Part shown: piece after piece, positions 1-6,890 of the stretch
How the letters are laid out: every line of letters begins with the position of its first letter
How positions within the stretch are numbered: the first letter of the stretch is position 1
DNA from: Desulfofustis sp.
GTDB taxonomy: Bacteria > Desulfobacterota > Desulfobulbia > Desulfobulbales > Desulfocapsaceae
Reading direction: 5' to 3'
Length of the DNA: 16,443 nucleotides
Assembly: GCA_029287755.1 (NCBI GenBank)
Contig: JARFQM010000023.1
Coordinates: forward strand, 1 to 16,443
The notes under the pieces: model-generated
What the model was told of the DNA's origin: nothing
What the model saw: the letters and a program-made list of their open reading frames with translations, nothing else
Database searches by the model: none
Program-made: the position numbers and the translations under genes

Positions 1-774
1 GCCCAGGACCTTGCAAAGCTGGGCGCTATTTTGCGCTCCATCAATGGTAAATTGCCGGCCTACGACTACATCTACACCTTTGGTACTACCGTTTCCAGAA
101 GAGCCAGCGTGGTGATCGGCACCAAACTGCCGCAGATTTTCAATATCGTCACCGACCCTGTTGCCGCCGGGATCGTCGCCAGCCTCGATTCACCTGGCCC
201 AACGGTAGGCGGCGGGAGCGACAAGATCGGCATCAGCCAGCAACTCGATCAGGCGCAGCGGCTGATCAGCTTCAAAAAACTGGGATTGTTTTTTAACCCG
301 CGTGAAAAAAATTCCTTGATTATCAGGGATGAGGTGCATGGCTATGCCCGGGAACGCGGGTTCGAGGTGATCGACTTCCGTTCGCCGCCAGTAGATCAAA
401 TACTTTTGCAGAACCTTAAAATTCTCGGCGACAATCCTGCTCTCGTCGATGCCGTCTATCTTGCTCCCGACAGCTATCTGAGCTCCGAAGCCGCACTCAT
501 CGGTGCGCACCTGCGCAAGGCAAAAATAGCAAGTATCACCCAAATACGCTCTCTCATCGAACAGGGCGTGCTGATGGGCGTCGCGGGAAACTATTACGAA
601 CTGGGAAGATCAGTTGCCACCATTGTTGATCGTCACCAGAACGGTATAGCCTTCGAACAGATCCCCGTGGTACATTTCCACAGCCTTAAGCTGCTCATTA
701 ACCGTGACACTGCCGAGCTGCTGAGTATCCAAGTGGACAGATCGTTGTCTGCCGATGCCGAACTGGTTGATTGA
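1..774 (+). CDS. ABC-type periplasmic substrate-binding protein, C-terminal part (PF04392-like), 5' end outside window
   Basis: The reading frame is open from base 1, so the gene starts upstream of the window; the TTG at 31 is only an internal codon. The visible 257 residues resemble the ABC_sub_bind family (TrpX-like, two-lobed Rossmann-like binding proteins). Visible signs are a lobe with the TFGTTVS segment, a PQIFNIVTDPVAAGIV segment, the hinge-like LGLFFNPREKNS stretch, and the late VAGNYYELGRSVATIV helix typical of the family's end. Such proteins bind small ligands in the periplasm. It is followed after 2 bp by a membrane histidine kinase and no permease or ATPase gene is seen, so I infer a role as a ligand-sensing partner of that kinase rather than in uptake. 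The upstream genes cannot be seen, so a transporter there is not excluded. Confidence 0.8.
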   Translation, partial: AQDLAKLGAILRSINGKLPAYDYIYTFGTTVSRRASVVIGTKLPQIFNIVTDPVAAGIVASLDSPGPTVGGGSDKIGISQQLDQAQRLISFKKLGLFFNPREKNSLIIRDEVHGYARERGFEVIDFRSPPVDQILLQNLKILGDNPALVDAVYLAPDSYLSSEAALIGAHLRKAKIASITQIRSLIEQGVLMGVAGNYYELGRSVATIVDRHQNGIAFEQIPVVHFHSLKLLINRDTAELLSIQVDRSLSADAELVD

Positions 775-776
775 GG

Positions 777-2783
777 ATGAACGGTCCTAATTCCTACAAA
801 AGCGTCAGTAGGCGATTGAGTTCTGCCTTTGTCGGCGTGGTTACCTCAGCACTGCTCGTGTTCGCCGCACTGGCGATTATTGTCGACAGCAAAAAGGTCA
901 GCTCGGAACTGGAAACAAGGCTGGACAACGCCTTGAAGCTCTCCACCGTGAGCCTGCCCACCCCGCTCTGGAATCTCGACAACACCGTGGTGGACGATTT
1001 CATCGCCGCGCTCTTTCTCGACAGTGCCATTGTCTACGCAGAAGTGGTCTGGGGGGAGCAGCTCATTTCAAGCAGAAGGGCTGAAAATTACCATGGTGAC
1101 CAGCCATCTGAATTTGGTGATGTCGACAAGTTCATAGACAAAAGCAGCGACATTCTTTTTGAAGGCAACAAGGTAGGGACCATCAGGCTGGTCATGTCGC
1201 GGGAGAGCGTCAAGCGTGAGTTGGTCGTGACCATGATCAAAATCATCTCGCTGATCGTTTTTATTGTTGCCGCCATTTTCTTTACCTCCCTGCTGATCAC
1301 CAGAAAATACATTGCCCGGCCGCTGGCAAAACTCAGCCAATCCGCCTCTTCGATCGCCCGCGGAAACCTGGACACACCGGTGGACAGGACAACCAATGAC
1401 GAGATAGGACAGCTCGCCCTGCACCTCGACCAAATGCGCCGCTCGATCAAAGATCTTTTCTCCGAGGTGCATGCCAGCAAAGAGCAGATCGAAGAGTACA
1501 GCAGAACCCTCGAGCAGAAGGTAGACGAGCGCACCAGGGAACTGGCGCAGTCGGTTGAAGAATTGGAAGCACTGGGCGAGGTCAGCCAGGTGGTCGGTTC
1601 ATCACTTGATCTTGACAAGGTCCTGAGCAGCATAGTCCGCCATGCAGTGCAGCTATCCGAGGCTGACGGCGGGACAGTATTCACCTTTGACAGAAACAAG
1701 CAGATTTTCCTGCTCAAAACAAGTTACGGCGTAAACCAGAGCTTCGAAGAAGAACTTCGCCGCTCTCGGATCAGCAAGGGAGACGCCAGTGTTATAGGCC
1801 AGGCCTCAGTACGGCGCGAGCCGGTCCAGATCGCTGATATTCAGGTCCTGGGCGAGTATCCCCTCGCCTGTGTCCAGCGGGAAGGCTACCGTGCGGTGCT
1901 GGCAGTCCCTCTGATAGACGAAAATGAACTGGTCGGCGGTCTTGTGGTACTGAGCAAAAAGGCCGGTACTTTCCCGGAACGGGGGGTCAATTTACTGCAC
2001 ACCTTCGCCGCCCAGTCTATTCTCGCCATCCGCAATGCCCGGCTCTTTGAGGAAATCGAAGAAAAAGGGCGGCAGCTGGCCCGGGCAGACAAGCACAAAT
2101 CTGAATTTCTTGCCAATATGAGCCACGAACTGAGAACCCCGCTCAACGCTATCTTGGGGTATACCGAGCTGATCCTCGATGAAATATACGGCACCGTACC
2201 GGACAAGATTGTCGAGGTCCTCACCAGGCTGGAGAAAAACGGCCGCCACCTGCTGAACCTGATCAACGATGTACTCGATCTTTCCAAGATCGAGGCCGGA
2301 CGCTTCACCTTGACCCTGGGCGACTATTCGCTCACGGAGCTGATCGAGTCGGTGCACTCCTCACTGGAGTCGCTGGCTGCCGAAAAAAACCTGGCACTGA
2401 AGGTGAACCTGCCTGAAAAACTGCCTATCGGCAAAGGCGACGACCAGAGACTGACCCAGGTGCTTTTGAACCTGGTGGGCAACGCCATAAAGTTCACCGA
2501 GGAGGGGGAGATATGTATCGAGGCCCGGGCGGAGGATGAGTGTTTCATTGTTTCCGTCGTTGACACTGGACCGGGCATCTCAGAAGAAAATCTGCACACC
2601 GTATTCAGGGAATTTCATCAAGTCGACGGCTCGAGCACCAAACAGAAAGGCGGCACCGGCCTCGGCCTCGCCATTAGCAAAAAAATTGTCGAGATGCATG
2701 GGGGAAGAATCTGGGTGAGCTCTTCGGTCGGTGCAGGTTCCACATTCACTTTCTCCATCCCGGTGCGGGTTGAGAAAAGTTAG
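777..2783 (+). CDS. Membrane sensor histidine kinase, HAMP-GAF-HisKA-HATPase
   Basis: The product is 668 residues from the ATG at 777; a TTG at 771 is also possible and would overlap the previous stop. Neither has a convincing Shine-Dalgarno, so ATG was preferred. Order: TM1 about 17-36; a periplasmic domain of about 115 residues with a PLWNLD segment; TM2 about 153-174; HAMP about 176-228; a coiled coil; GAF about 278-428; HisKA with the phospho-accepting His450 in MSHELRTPLN; and HATPase_c with N box (Asn569 in LVGNAIKF), DTGPGIS (Asp596) and GGTGLGLAIS (about 625). All catalytic motifs are intact. It should autophosphorylate in response to periplasmic and/or GAF signals and pass phosphate to the two receiver proteins that follow. 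The binding-protein gene directly upstream probably supplies the periplasmic input (inference). Confidence 0.95.
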   Translation: MNGPNSYKSVSRRLSSAFVGVVTSALLVFAALAIIVDSKKVSSELETRLDNALKLSTVSLPTPLWNLDNTVVDDFIAALFLDSAIVYAEVVWGEQLISSRRAENYHGDQPSEFGDVDKFIDKSSDILFEGNKVGTIRLVMSRESVKRELVVTMIKIISLIVFIVAAIFFTSLLITRKYIARPLAKLSQSASSIARGNLDTPVDRTTNDEIGQLALHLDQMRRSIKDLFSEVHASKEQIEEYSRTLEQKVDERTRELAQSVEELEALGEVSQVVGSSLDLDKVLSSIVRHAVQLSEADGGTVFTFDRNKQIFLLKTSYGVNQSFEEELRRSRISKGDASVIGQASVRREPVQIADIQVLGEYPLACVQREGYRAVLAVPLIDENELVGGLVVLSKKAGTFPERGVNLLHTFAAQSILAIRNARLFEEIEEKGRQLARADKHKSEFLANMSHELRTPLNAILGYTELILDEIYGTVPDKIVEVLTRLEKNGRHLLNLINDVLDLSKIEAGRFTLTLGDYSLTELIESVHSSLESLAAEKNLALKVNLPEKLPIGKGDDQRLTQVLLNLVGNAIKFTEEGEICIEARAEDECFIVSVVDTGPGISEENLHTVFREFHQVDGSSTKQKGGTGLGLAISKKIVEMHGGRIWVSSSVGAGSTFTFSIPVRVEKS

Positions 2784-2793
2784 AGGGTAACAC

Positions 2794-3174
2794 ATGTCCA
2801 AATCAATTCTGGTGGTCGAAGATCAGGAAGACAACCGCCGTATTTTAAGAGATTTACTGACAAGCAGGGGCTATGACATCATCGAGGTAACCGACGGGCT
2901 GGCCGGAGTTGAAGCGGCCAGGCGGGAAAAGCCTGACTTGATCCTGATGGACATTCAATTGCCTGGTATTGACGGCTATGAGGCGACCAGAAGAATAAAA
3001 ACGGAGCCGGATCTGGCCGGGGTGGTGATAATAGCGGTGACATCCTATGCCTTGAGCGGTGATGAGCAGAAGGCGTTGGAGGCCGGCTGCGACGATTACG
3101 TGGCCAAACCCTTCAGCCCCCGGAAACTGCTGGCCAAGATAGAGCAGTATCTGAGCAATGACAAAACCTCCTGA
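2794..3174 (+). CDS. Single-domain response regulator (CheY/DivK-like receiver)
   Basis: This is a 126-residue stand-alone receiver. The acidic pair is Glu9-Asp10, the phospho-acceptor is Asp53 in LILMDIQLPGIDG, the switch Thr is Thr83 and the conserved Lys is Lys105 in VAKPFSP. There is no output domain, so it probably acts by protein-protein contact or as a phosphate shuttle, as DivK-type regulators do. The start is supported by a GAGGGTAA Shine-Dalgarno just before the ATG, 10 bp after the kinase stop. It lies between the kinase and the receiver-phosphatase, so the kinase is the likely phosphodonor. The final target may be the phosphatase protein or something outside the window. Confidence 0.93.
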   Translation: MSKSILVVEDQEDNRRILRDLLTSRGYDIIEVTDGLAGVEAARREKPDLILMDIQLPGIDGYEATRRIKTEPDLAGVVIIAVTSYALSGDEQKALEAGCDDYVAKPFSPRKLLAKIEQYLSNDKTS

Positions 3175-3183
3175 GAGTGCCCG

Positions 3184-4317
3184 GTGAGAACGCACCCCTT
3201 AATTCTGATAGTAGAAGACAACCCGGCGAGCCTGGAGATCATGCAGGTACGTCTCGAGGCCAGTGGTTACCGGGTAATTACTGCCACCGATGGCGAAGCC
3301 GGGCTCCACCTGGCTGAATCGTCATTGCCTGATCTGATTTTGCTCGATCTGATGATGCCCAGGATGGATGGACTGGAAGTCTGCAGACGGCTCAAGGAAA
3401 ATGAACGGTTGCCCTTCATGCCGATCATTATGGTCACCGCCAAAACCGATACCAAAGATGTCATAGCCGGACTAGAAGCTGGAGGGGATGAATATCTGAC
3501 CAAACCGGTGGACCATGGTTCGCTGGTCGCCCGGGTCAAGTCGATGCTGCGCATCAAGGAACTTCACGATACCGTTCTCGACCAATCGGAGCTAATGGAG
3601 AACCAGCTGAAAACCGCCTCGAAAATCCAGACACTGTTCTGGCCTGAACTGCCGAAACCGGAGGGCGGTATCCATACCTGGGCGGTCTCCCAGCCGGCAG
3701 CCTATGTTGGAGGAGACTTCTATGACGTGATCACCTTTGCCGACAAAAGCGTGCTCGCCTATGTAGCCGATGTCTCCGGCAAGGGGGTGCCGGCGGCCCT
3801 GATCATGGCGGCGGTGTCAACGAAAATAAGGGCCGAAGCCTCACTTCACCAGAACCTCAACCTCATCCTTCAGGCGGTAAATGAAGCCATGTATGAGCTG
3901 GCTTCGACCGAAGGCTATTTTACCACCATGCTGCTGCTCAAGTACTGGCCGGAGAGAAGGGACGTGGAGATGGTCAGGGCTGGTCACATAAATCCGGTCC
4001 TGGCCGGCGCAACCGAAGTCAGGGAGATTTCCCACCTGAAAGGTGTTTCGCTTGGGGTGATGGAGGAGGTGGATTACCAAATAGACAGACTGGTATTGAA
4101 TCCCGGTGAGTCGCTGCTGCTGTTTTCAGACGGTGTTAGCGAAGCCGAAAACGAAAAAGTCGAGCAATTCGGCTATCAGCGTGTGCTCGAACATTTGTCA
4201 GCCAGCAGATCCTTGCCACGCGGTGAGGGACTTCTGGAGGCTGTCCGGAAGTGGCGCGGGGAAGCCCTGGCCAACGACGATCTCACTATTTTCGAAATCT
4301 GGTGTGAACCCGATTAA
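3184..4317 (+). CDS. Response regulator with PP2C/SpoIIE-type serine phosphatase output (RsbU-like)
   Basis: The product is 377 residues from a GTG start at 3184, 9 bp after the preceding stop; the Shine-Dalgarno is weak (GAG). The receiver is about residues 5-120, with Asp55 in LLDLMMPRMDG, Thr85 and Lys107. A helical linker covers about 120-155. The PP2C-like SpoIIE domain is about 170-375, with metal-binding Asp178 and Asp181 in VGGDFYD, Asp196 in VADVSGKGVP, Asp316 in FSDGVSEA and Asp366 in NDDLT. Proteins of this build usually dephosphorylate an anti-sigma-factor antagonist (STAS protein) once the receiver is phosphorylated. No STAS or anti-sigma kinase gene lies in the window, so the substrate must be encoded elsewhere. 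It is the last gene of the signalling operon; no clear intrinsic terminator follows. Confidence 0.93.
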   Translation: MRTHPLILIVEDNPASLEIMQVRLEASGYRVITATDGEAGLHLAESSLPDLILLDLMMPRMDGLEVCRRLKENERLPFMPIIMVTAKTDTKDVIAGLEAGGDEYLTKPVDHGSLVARVKSMLRIKELHDTVLDQSELMENQLKTASKIQTLFWPELPKPEGGIHTWAVSQPAAYVGGDFYDVITFADKSVLAYVADVSGKGVPAALIMAAVSTKIRAEASLHQNLNLILQAVNEAMYELASTEGYFTTMLLLKYWPERRDVEMVRAGHINPVLAGATEVREISHLKGVSLGVMEEVDYQIDRLVLNPGESLLLFSDGVSEAENEKVEQFGYQRVLEHLSASRSLPRGEGLLEAVRKWRGEALANDDLTIFEIWCEPD

Positions 4318-4356
4318 AGAAAACAGTCAATCCAAGACCAGGAGACCAGGAACTGG

Positions 4357-4590
4357 TCAGTCAATAATGTAGTCTCTCTGCATCAGAATTTCTTCGATGT
4401 AATCACAGCCCCCCGATTCCTGATAGGCCGCGCTGACTATGAAAAGGTCGTGCGGAAACCTGCCCGGAAGAGCGGGGCGCGCCTTAGCTTTAATAGAAAA
4501 TGAACCCATTTTTAGCTGAGTTGGGTGAGCCGGATGGTGAAAAAGAATCGCCTCCTCGCACCGACTTTTTCTCCATGAGTGTTTTTTCAT
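4357..4590 (-). CDS. Small protein of unknown function (77 aa), predicted sigma-54-dependent
   Basis: I do not recognise this protein. The ATG at 4590 was chosen because a strong Shine-Dalgarno (AGAGGGGGAAG) precedes it; the frame could extend to a TTG at 4635, but that lacks a ribosome binding site. The product begins MKKHSWRKSR and is basic in its N-terminal half (KIKAKARPALPGRF when the KA-rich middle is read loosely; exact residues 32-44 are SIKAKARPALPGR). It ends in an acidic segment (SGGCDYIEEILMQRDYIID). It has two Cys, no signal peptide and no membrane helix, so it is probably cytosolic. About 100 bp upstream lies a near-perfect -24/-12 promoter, and beyond it a palindrome shared with the locus at 9.4-9.7 kb. 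This regulatory context is the main reason to call it a real gene. It could still be a leader-like or spurious frame. Confidence 0.55.
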   Translation of the reverse strand: MKKHSWRKSRCEEAILFHHPAHPTQLKMGSFSIKAKARPALPGRFPHDLFIVSAAYQESGGCDYIEEILMQRDYIID

Positions 4591-4688
4591 TTTCTTCCCC
4601 CTCTTTCTTGAGTCACCGATGGTCCTGACCGGCAACGTGGCCGGAAATCGCGCACCCCATTCCCGATCATCCTCATATGAGCATCTGA

Positions 4689-4705
4689 TTGCCAGGAACG
4701 TGCCA
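4689..4705 (-). promoter_or_regulatory. Sigma-54 (-24/-12) promoter A
   Basis: Read on the minus strand the site is TGGCACGTTCCTGGCAA. The consensus is TGGCACG-N4-TTGCW; 11 of the 12 fixed positions match, the exception being TG instead of TT in the -12 box. The GG (4704-4703) and GC (4692-4691) dinucleotides have the required spacing. Transcription would start near 4679, giving a leader of about 90 nt before the 77-codon gene; the leader contains a small hairpin (CCGGC/GCCGG, 4629-4644). The same pattern recurs at 9519-9535. Confidence 0.75.
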
Positions 4706-4853
4706 GAACTCTGCCGGCGTGTGGGTAACTTGAATGTGATGTCGTTAGGTTACTGAAAATGAATGAATAATTTATGATTACAAATGTATTTCCAGAGCAA
4801 TACTGAGCAAACTGGGGCCTGATCTGCGTAAGGCGTCCGAGCGGAGGGCCAAT

Positions 4854-4874
4854 ACTGTAAACCTCGTGTACAGT
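4854..4874. promoter_or_regulatory. Candidate activator-binding palindrome (UAS A), TGTA-N9-TACA
   Basis: The inverted repeat ACTGTA-N9-TACAGT has its centre at 4864, 173 bp upstream of the -12 element of promoter A. Its core TGTAAA-N5-TGTACA matches the palindrome at 9686-9704 at 11 of 17 core positions, including all eight bases of the TGTA/TACA arms. The distance fits an upstream activator site for an AAA+ sigma-54 activator. The AT-rich stretch 4758-4790 between site and promoter could provide bending, as IHF sites do, but no good IHF consensus was found. Confidence 0.6.
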
Positions 4875-4950
4875 CAGAAGAGGAGATGTCAAGGGAATGG
4901 GCAGAAATAGGTTCCTGCTTTATCGATGAGATTCAGGAGGTCAGCCTGAG

Positions 4951-4995
4951 AAAAAACAGAGACCGGCGGAGGTACCCAGGCTCAACCGGTCTCTG
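4951..4995 (-). terminator. Intrinsic terminator on the minus strand, with no gene before it
   Basis: There is a perfect 10-bp stem: CAGAGACCGG at 4957-4966 pairs with CCGGTCTCTG at 4986-4995, with a 19-nt loop. On the minus strand it is followed at once by six T (4956-4951). This is a textbook Rho-independent terminator in the minus direction. No convincing minus-strand gene lies before it (between 4996 and the tRNA), so it may end a small RNA. It lies upstream of the activator site and promoter A, so it could also insulate them. Confidence 0.75.
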
Positions 4996-5490
4996 CACAG
5001 GCAGCGTGTCGAAGTTTTTTGCAGGAACAAGGACATGCTCGCCAGTAAACATTTTCTATCAAGATGCGTGCCATCATTTTATAATTTACCGATCTTCTCC
5101 CGGCAATCGGCCGATGTCCTACCACTTTGTAGGTAATTTTACTTAAAAAATCAGCTAACCCCATGACAAGACTGGATATTTTTAATAGGCTTTTAACAAC
5201 AACAATTCGGTCAGTTACGCAGTTTTAACGATTTTATAACGGATGACATTGCGCAAAACCGCAGTGCAGGTTCACCTCGTTTCGACCAGTCAAACTATTT
5301 TATGGGTGACAGCAACAGATCGAGAAAATATTTTGCTTATCGAGTGAGCCTTTTGCAAAACTAAGATTGTCGTTCAAAATCAAACCATGCGAAAAATTTT
5401 ACCACAGGCATATGATTGATATTCCGAGGATAAAATTTTGAGCATAACGCAGAGTGTGGGCGAAAAGATCGTTCTGCAAATGGCTCGAGT
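4996..5490. other. AT-rich gap with no supported gene
   Basis: I see no coding region with a plausible start, Shine-Dalgarno and composition on either strand. Short frames cross it: plus 4886-5146 runs through the terminator hairpin, and minus 4982-5164 ends inside the terminator loop and lacks a ribosome binding site. A 10-bp palindrome ATCGGCCGAT lies at 5106-5115. The region could hold a minus-strand small RNA ending at the terminator near 4951, but no convincing promoter for one was found. Confidence 0.5.
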
Positions 5491-5531
5491 TTTACCCTTG
5501 CCTTGACACATGATATAACTACTGGTAAGAC
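5491..5531 (+). promoter_or_regulatory. Candidate sigma-70 promoter(s) for tRNA-Arg
   Basis: Two overlapping solutions exist. TTTACC (5491-5496) and TATAAC (5514-5519) are separated by 17 bp. A perfect -35 TTGACA (5503-5508) is followed after 17 bp by TAAGAC (5526-5531). Either would start transcription about 12-25 bp before the tRNA. Confidence 0.5.
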
Positions 5532-5549
5532 AACGCCGTACGCAACCGC

Positions 5550-5626
5550 GTGCCCGTAGCTCAGCTGGATAGAGCACCAGGCTTCGAACCTGGGTGTCGG
5601 GGGTTCGAATCCCTCCGGGCGCGCCA
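5550..5626 (+). tRNA. tRNA-Arg, anticodon TCG (reads CGA)
   Basis: The cloverleaf folds by hand. The acceptor is GTGCCCG with CGGGCGC (one T-G pair), the D stem is GCTC/GAGC, and the anticodon stem is CCAGG/CCTGG with loop CTTCGAA. The T stem is GGGGG/CCCTC with loop TTCGAAT, and the discriminator is G. The 3' CCA is encoded (5624-5626). The anticodon TCG is at 5584-5586. The length is 77 nt with a 5-nt variable loop. No integrase or repeated tRNA 3' end was seen nearby, so there is no sign that it serves as an attachment site here. Confidence 0.96.
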
Positions 5627-5700
5627 GCAGATCCGGGAAGCACCCCCGCCGCTGACCAACCAATGCCTATCTCAAACCCACACCATTGAAAGATTTTGCC

Positions 5701-6051
5701 ATGAAAAGAAAAACGAATGGAAGCGCTGCAACATTAACGCCGGCCATACTGGCCGCTGCGCTGATGCTGCTGGTCGCCGGCTGCGCCGGCGGTACCAAAT
5801 ATGGGGCCGCCAATATCAACAGCACGCCGGAAGGAGCTGAAATTATCAACCTCAAGGACAACACCAACCTGGGCCGTACACCCGCGCAGGTGGTCTGGCG
5901 AGGAGAAGAATCAGAGAAGATCACCGTACAGCTCCAGAAGGACGGGTATCATTACTCCATCACCTCCTTCTGGATCAACCGACGGCACAAAACCGAGGCC
6001 GAAGCCCGGGCCCAGGCCATCGACGTACACAGCGAACTGGAAAAAGAGTAG
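5701..6051 (+). CDS. Small lipoprotein with PEGA-like domain (116 aa)
   Basis: The ATG at 5701 is preferred over the in-frame TTG at 5686 because it starts a normal lipoprotein signal peptide: a basic MKRK end, a hydrophobic stretch and the lipobox LVAGC, with Cys28 as the acylated residue. Ala at +2 points to the outer membrane. The mature part, about residues 38-90, reads as a PEGA domain (INSTPEGAEI ... NLGRTPAQVVW ... KDGYHYS). PEGA domains are small beta-rich modules common in surface lipoproteins of bacteria, of unknown precise role. The gene lies 33 bp before a second lipoprotein with a similar plan, so the two probably form an operon and may be old duplicates. There is no strong Shine-Dalgarno. 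Confidence 0.87.
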   Translation: MKRKTNGSAATLTPAILAAALMLLVAGCAGGTKYGAANINSTPEGAEIINLKDNTNLGRTPAQVVWRGEESEKITVQLQKDGYHYSITSFWINRRHKTEAEARAQAIDVHSELEKE

Positions 6052-6084
6052 CTCCGAGCGCCAATTCAAGACTATGGTAGCCCC

Positions 6085-6453
6085 ATGAAAAAACACGTTC
6101 TAATTCTCGCATGGTTTGCTGCAGCCGCCTTTCTGCTCAGCTCCTGCGCTTCAAAAGAGGCGGTAAAAATCAAGATCCACACCGATCCGGAAGGCTCCCA
6201 CATCGTCTACCGAGTCGCAGATGATTATCGCTCCGACGATCCCCCCTGGATTTACCTCGGCGTCACCCCGTATCAGGGGGTAACCCAGATACATTCCTCA
6301 TCCTTTGACCACGCCGATACCATCACCTTCAAGGTCATGCGACACGGCTATCTCGATCAGGTCAAGAAGTGGTCAGGAGATCAGTTTCAGGAGGAGTACG
6401 AGCGGGAAGGAATGATGTTCTGGGCGCCGCGGCTGATCAAAGCGGGGCAGTGA
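6085..6453 (+). CDS. Small lipoprotein, PEGA-like (122 aa)
   Basis: The signal peptide MKKHVLILAW... ends in the lipobox LLSSC, with Cys21 acylated; Ala at +2 predicts outer-membrane sorting. The mature region starts with KIKIHTDPEGSHIVYRV, then YLGVTPYQG and FKVMRHGYLDQ, which follow the PEGA pattern of a P-E-G turn, a G-x-T-P strand and a (K/H)-x-G-Y end. The domain is interrupted by an acidic segment (ADDYRSDDPPW) and followed by a charged tail. It shares its plan with the lipoprotein just upstream, though identity is low. No enzyme motif is visible. The function is unknown; a structural or binding role at the outer membrane is likely. Confidence 0.85.
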   Translation: MKKHVLILAWFAAAAFLLSSCASKEAVKIKIHTDPEGSHIVYRVADDYRSDDPPWIYLGVTPYQGVTQIHSSSFDHADTITFKVMRHGYLDQVKKWSGDQFQEEYEREGMMFWAPRLIKAGQ

Positions 6454-6472
6454 GTTCCGGCGGCATTCGCGG

Positions 6473-6820
6473 TCAGGTTGTCCCGGTCTGGTCAGATTGC
6501 GGCCTGCCGCCGGAGAGTTCCTCTTCGATATAGCGCCTGACGTAGCGCTCGCCATTGATGGTCCAGGATATCACCCAGGCCCCGATCAGCACGGCAACGG
6601 CGCCGATGCCGATCAGGAAACCGGGCGCCAGCAGATAGGTCAGCAGAAGTGCACCAGCAGCGGCGATGACAAATTTCACCGCCCGCATCTTGGTATCCCG
6701 GATGATTTTCCGGGCCCCTTCCACCGTGTCGATATTGTTGCGGGTCAGGGAATCGCGCAGGGCTTCGTAGCCCGCCTGATGCCGCCGCTCCATACGCCCG
6801 AAGGGGTCATTGATTTTCAT
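6473..6820 (-). CDS. Small membrane protein with two transmembrane helices (2TM-like, 115 aa)
   Basis: The product has a charged N-terminal segment of about 45 residues (KINDPFGRMERRHQAGYEAL ...). Two adjacent hydrophobic helices follow, about 47-66 (FVIAAAGALLLTYLLA) and 68-88 (FLIGIGAVAVLIGAWVISW), joined by a short PG turn. A conserved-looking basic and acidic stretch (NGERYVRRYIEEEL) comes next, then a polar tail. This layout resembles the small 2TM-domain proteins of unknown function. Both termini would lie on the same side of the inner membrane, probably the cytoplasm given the positive charges. The start ATG has only a weak GGA upstream. It is convergent with the second lipoprotein (19 bp between stops) and lies about 70 bp downstream of the M24 peptidase gene on the same strand. 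Confidence 0.75.
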   Translation of the reverse strand: MKINDPFGRMERRHQAGYEALRDSLTRNNIDTVEGARKIIRDTKMRAVKFVIAAAGALLLTYLLAPGFLIGIGAVAVLIGAWVISWTINGERYVRRYIEEELSGGRPQSDQTGTT

Positions 6821-6852
6821 TCTATATCCATCGACAAGTTTTTCATCCGGCC

Positions 6853-6876
6853 ACCCTCAAAGCGCCTTCTGAGGGT
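6853..6876. repeat. Hairpin between the M24 peptidase and 2TM genes
   Basis: ACCCTCA (6853-6859) pairs with TGAGGGT (6870-6876). The stem can extend inward by AAG/CTT with one bulged base. It lies just after the minus-strand peptidase stop (6891). No T-run follows on either strand, so it is not a classical intrinsic terminator. It may protect the mRNA 3' end or weakly attenuate transcription of the next gene. Confidence 0.45.
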
Positions 6877-6890
6877 ACCAATCACAACGC

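Noticed and set aside
4344..4358. GACCAG-GAA-CTGGTC hairpin after the phosphatase gene, considered as a terminator
   Set aside because: The stem is only 6 bp and no T-run follows on either strand.
4587..4892. Minus-strand 101-codon frame overlapping promoter A
   Set aside because: It would run across the sigma-54 promoter and palindrome and end at the start codon of the better-supported 77-codon gene. Its composition is not protein-like.
4886..5146. Plus-strand 86-codon frame with GAGGAG directly before its ATG
   Set aside because: The Shine-Dalgarno-like bases touch the ATG with no spacer, the frame crosses the minus-strand terminator hairpin, and the product matches nothing.
4982..5164. 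Minus-strand 60-codon frame just before the orphan terminator
   Set aside because: Its stop codon lies in the terminator loop rather than before the stem, and no ribosome binding site precedes the ATG. A non-coding RNA is more likely.
5550..5626. tRNA-Arg considered as an integration site of a mobile element
   Set aside because: No integrase, transposase or repeated tRNA 3' end was found within the window.
5361..5663. Two minus-strand frames crossing the tRNA gene
   Set aside because: Part of each is the antisense of the tRNA (the PEGFEPPTPRFE-type string is a well-known artefact of translated tRNA genes), and neither has a Shine-Dalgarno.
6457..6513. CCGGCGGCA ... TGCCGCCGG inverted repeat (9-bp arms)
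   Set aside because: The arms are 39 bp apart and the right arm lies in coding sequence of the 2TM gene. There is no T-run. It is probably a chance repeat in GC-rich sequence.
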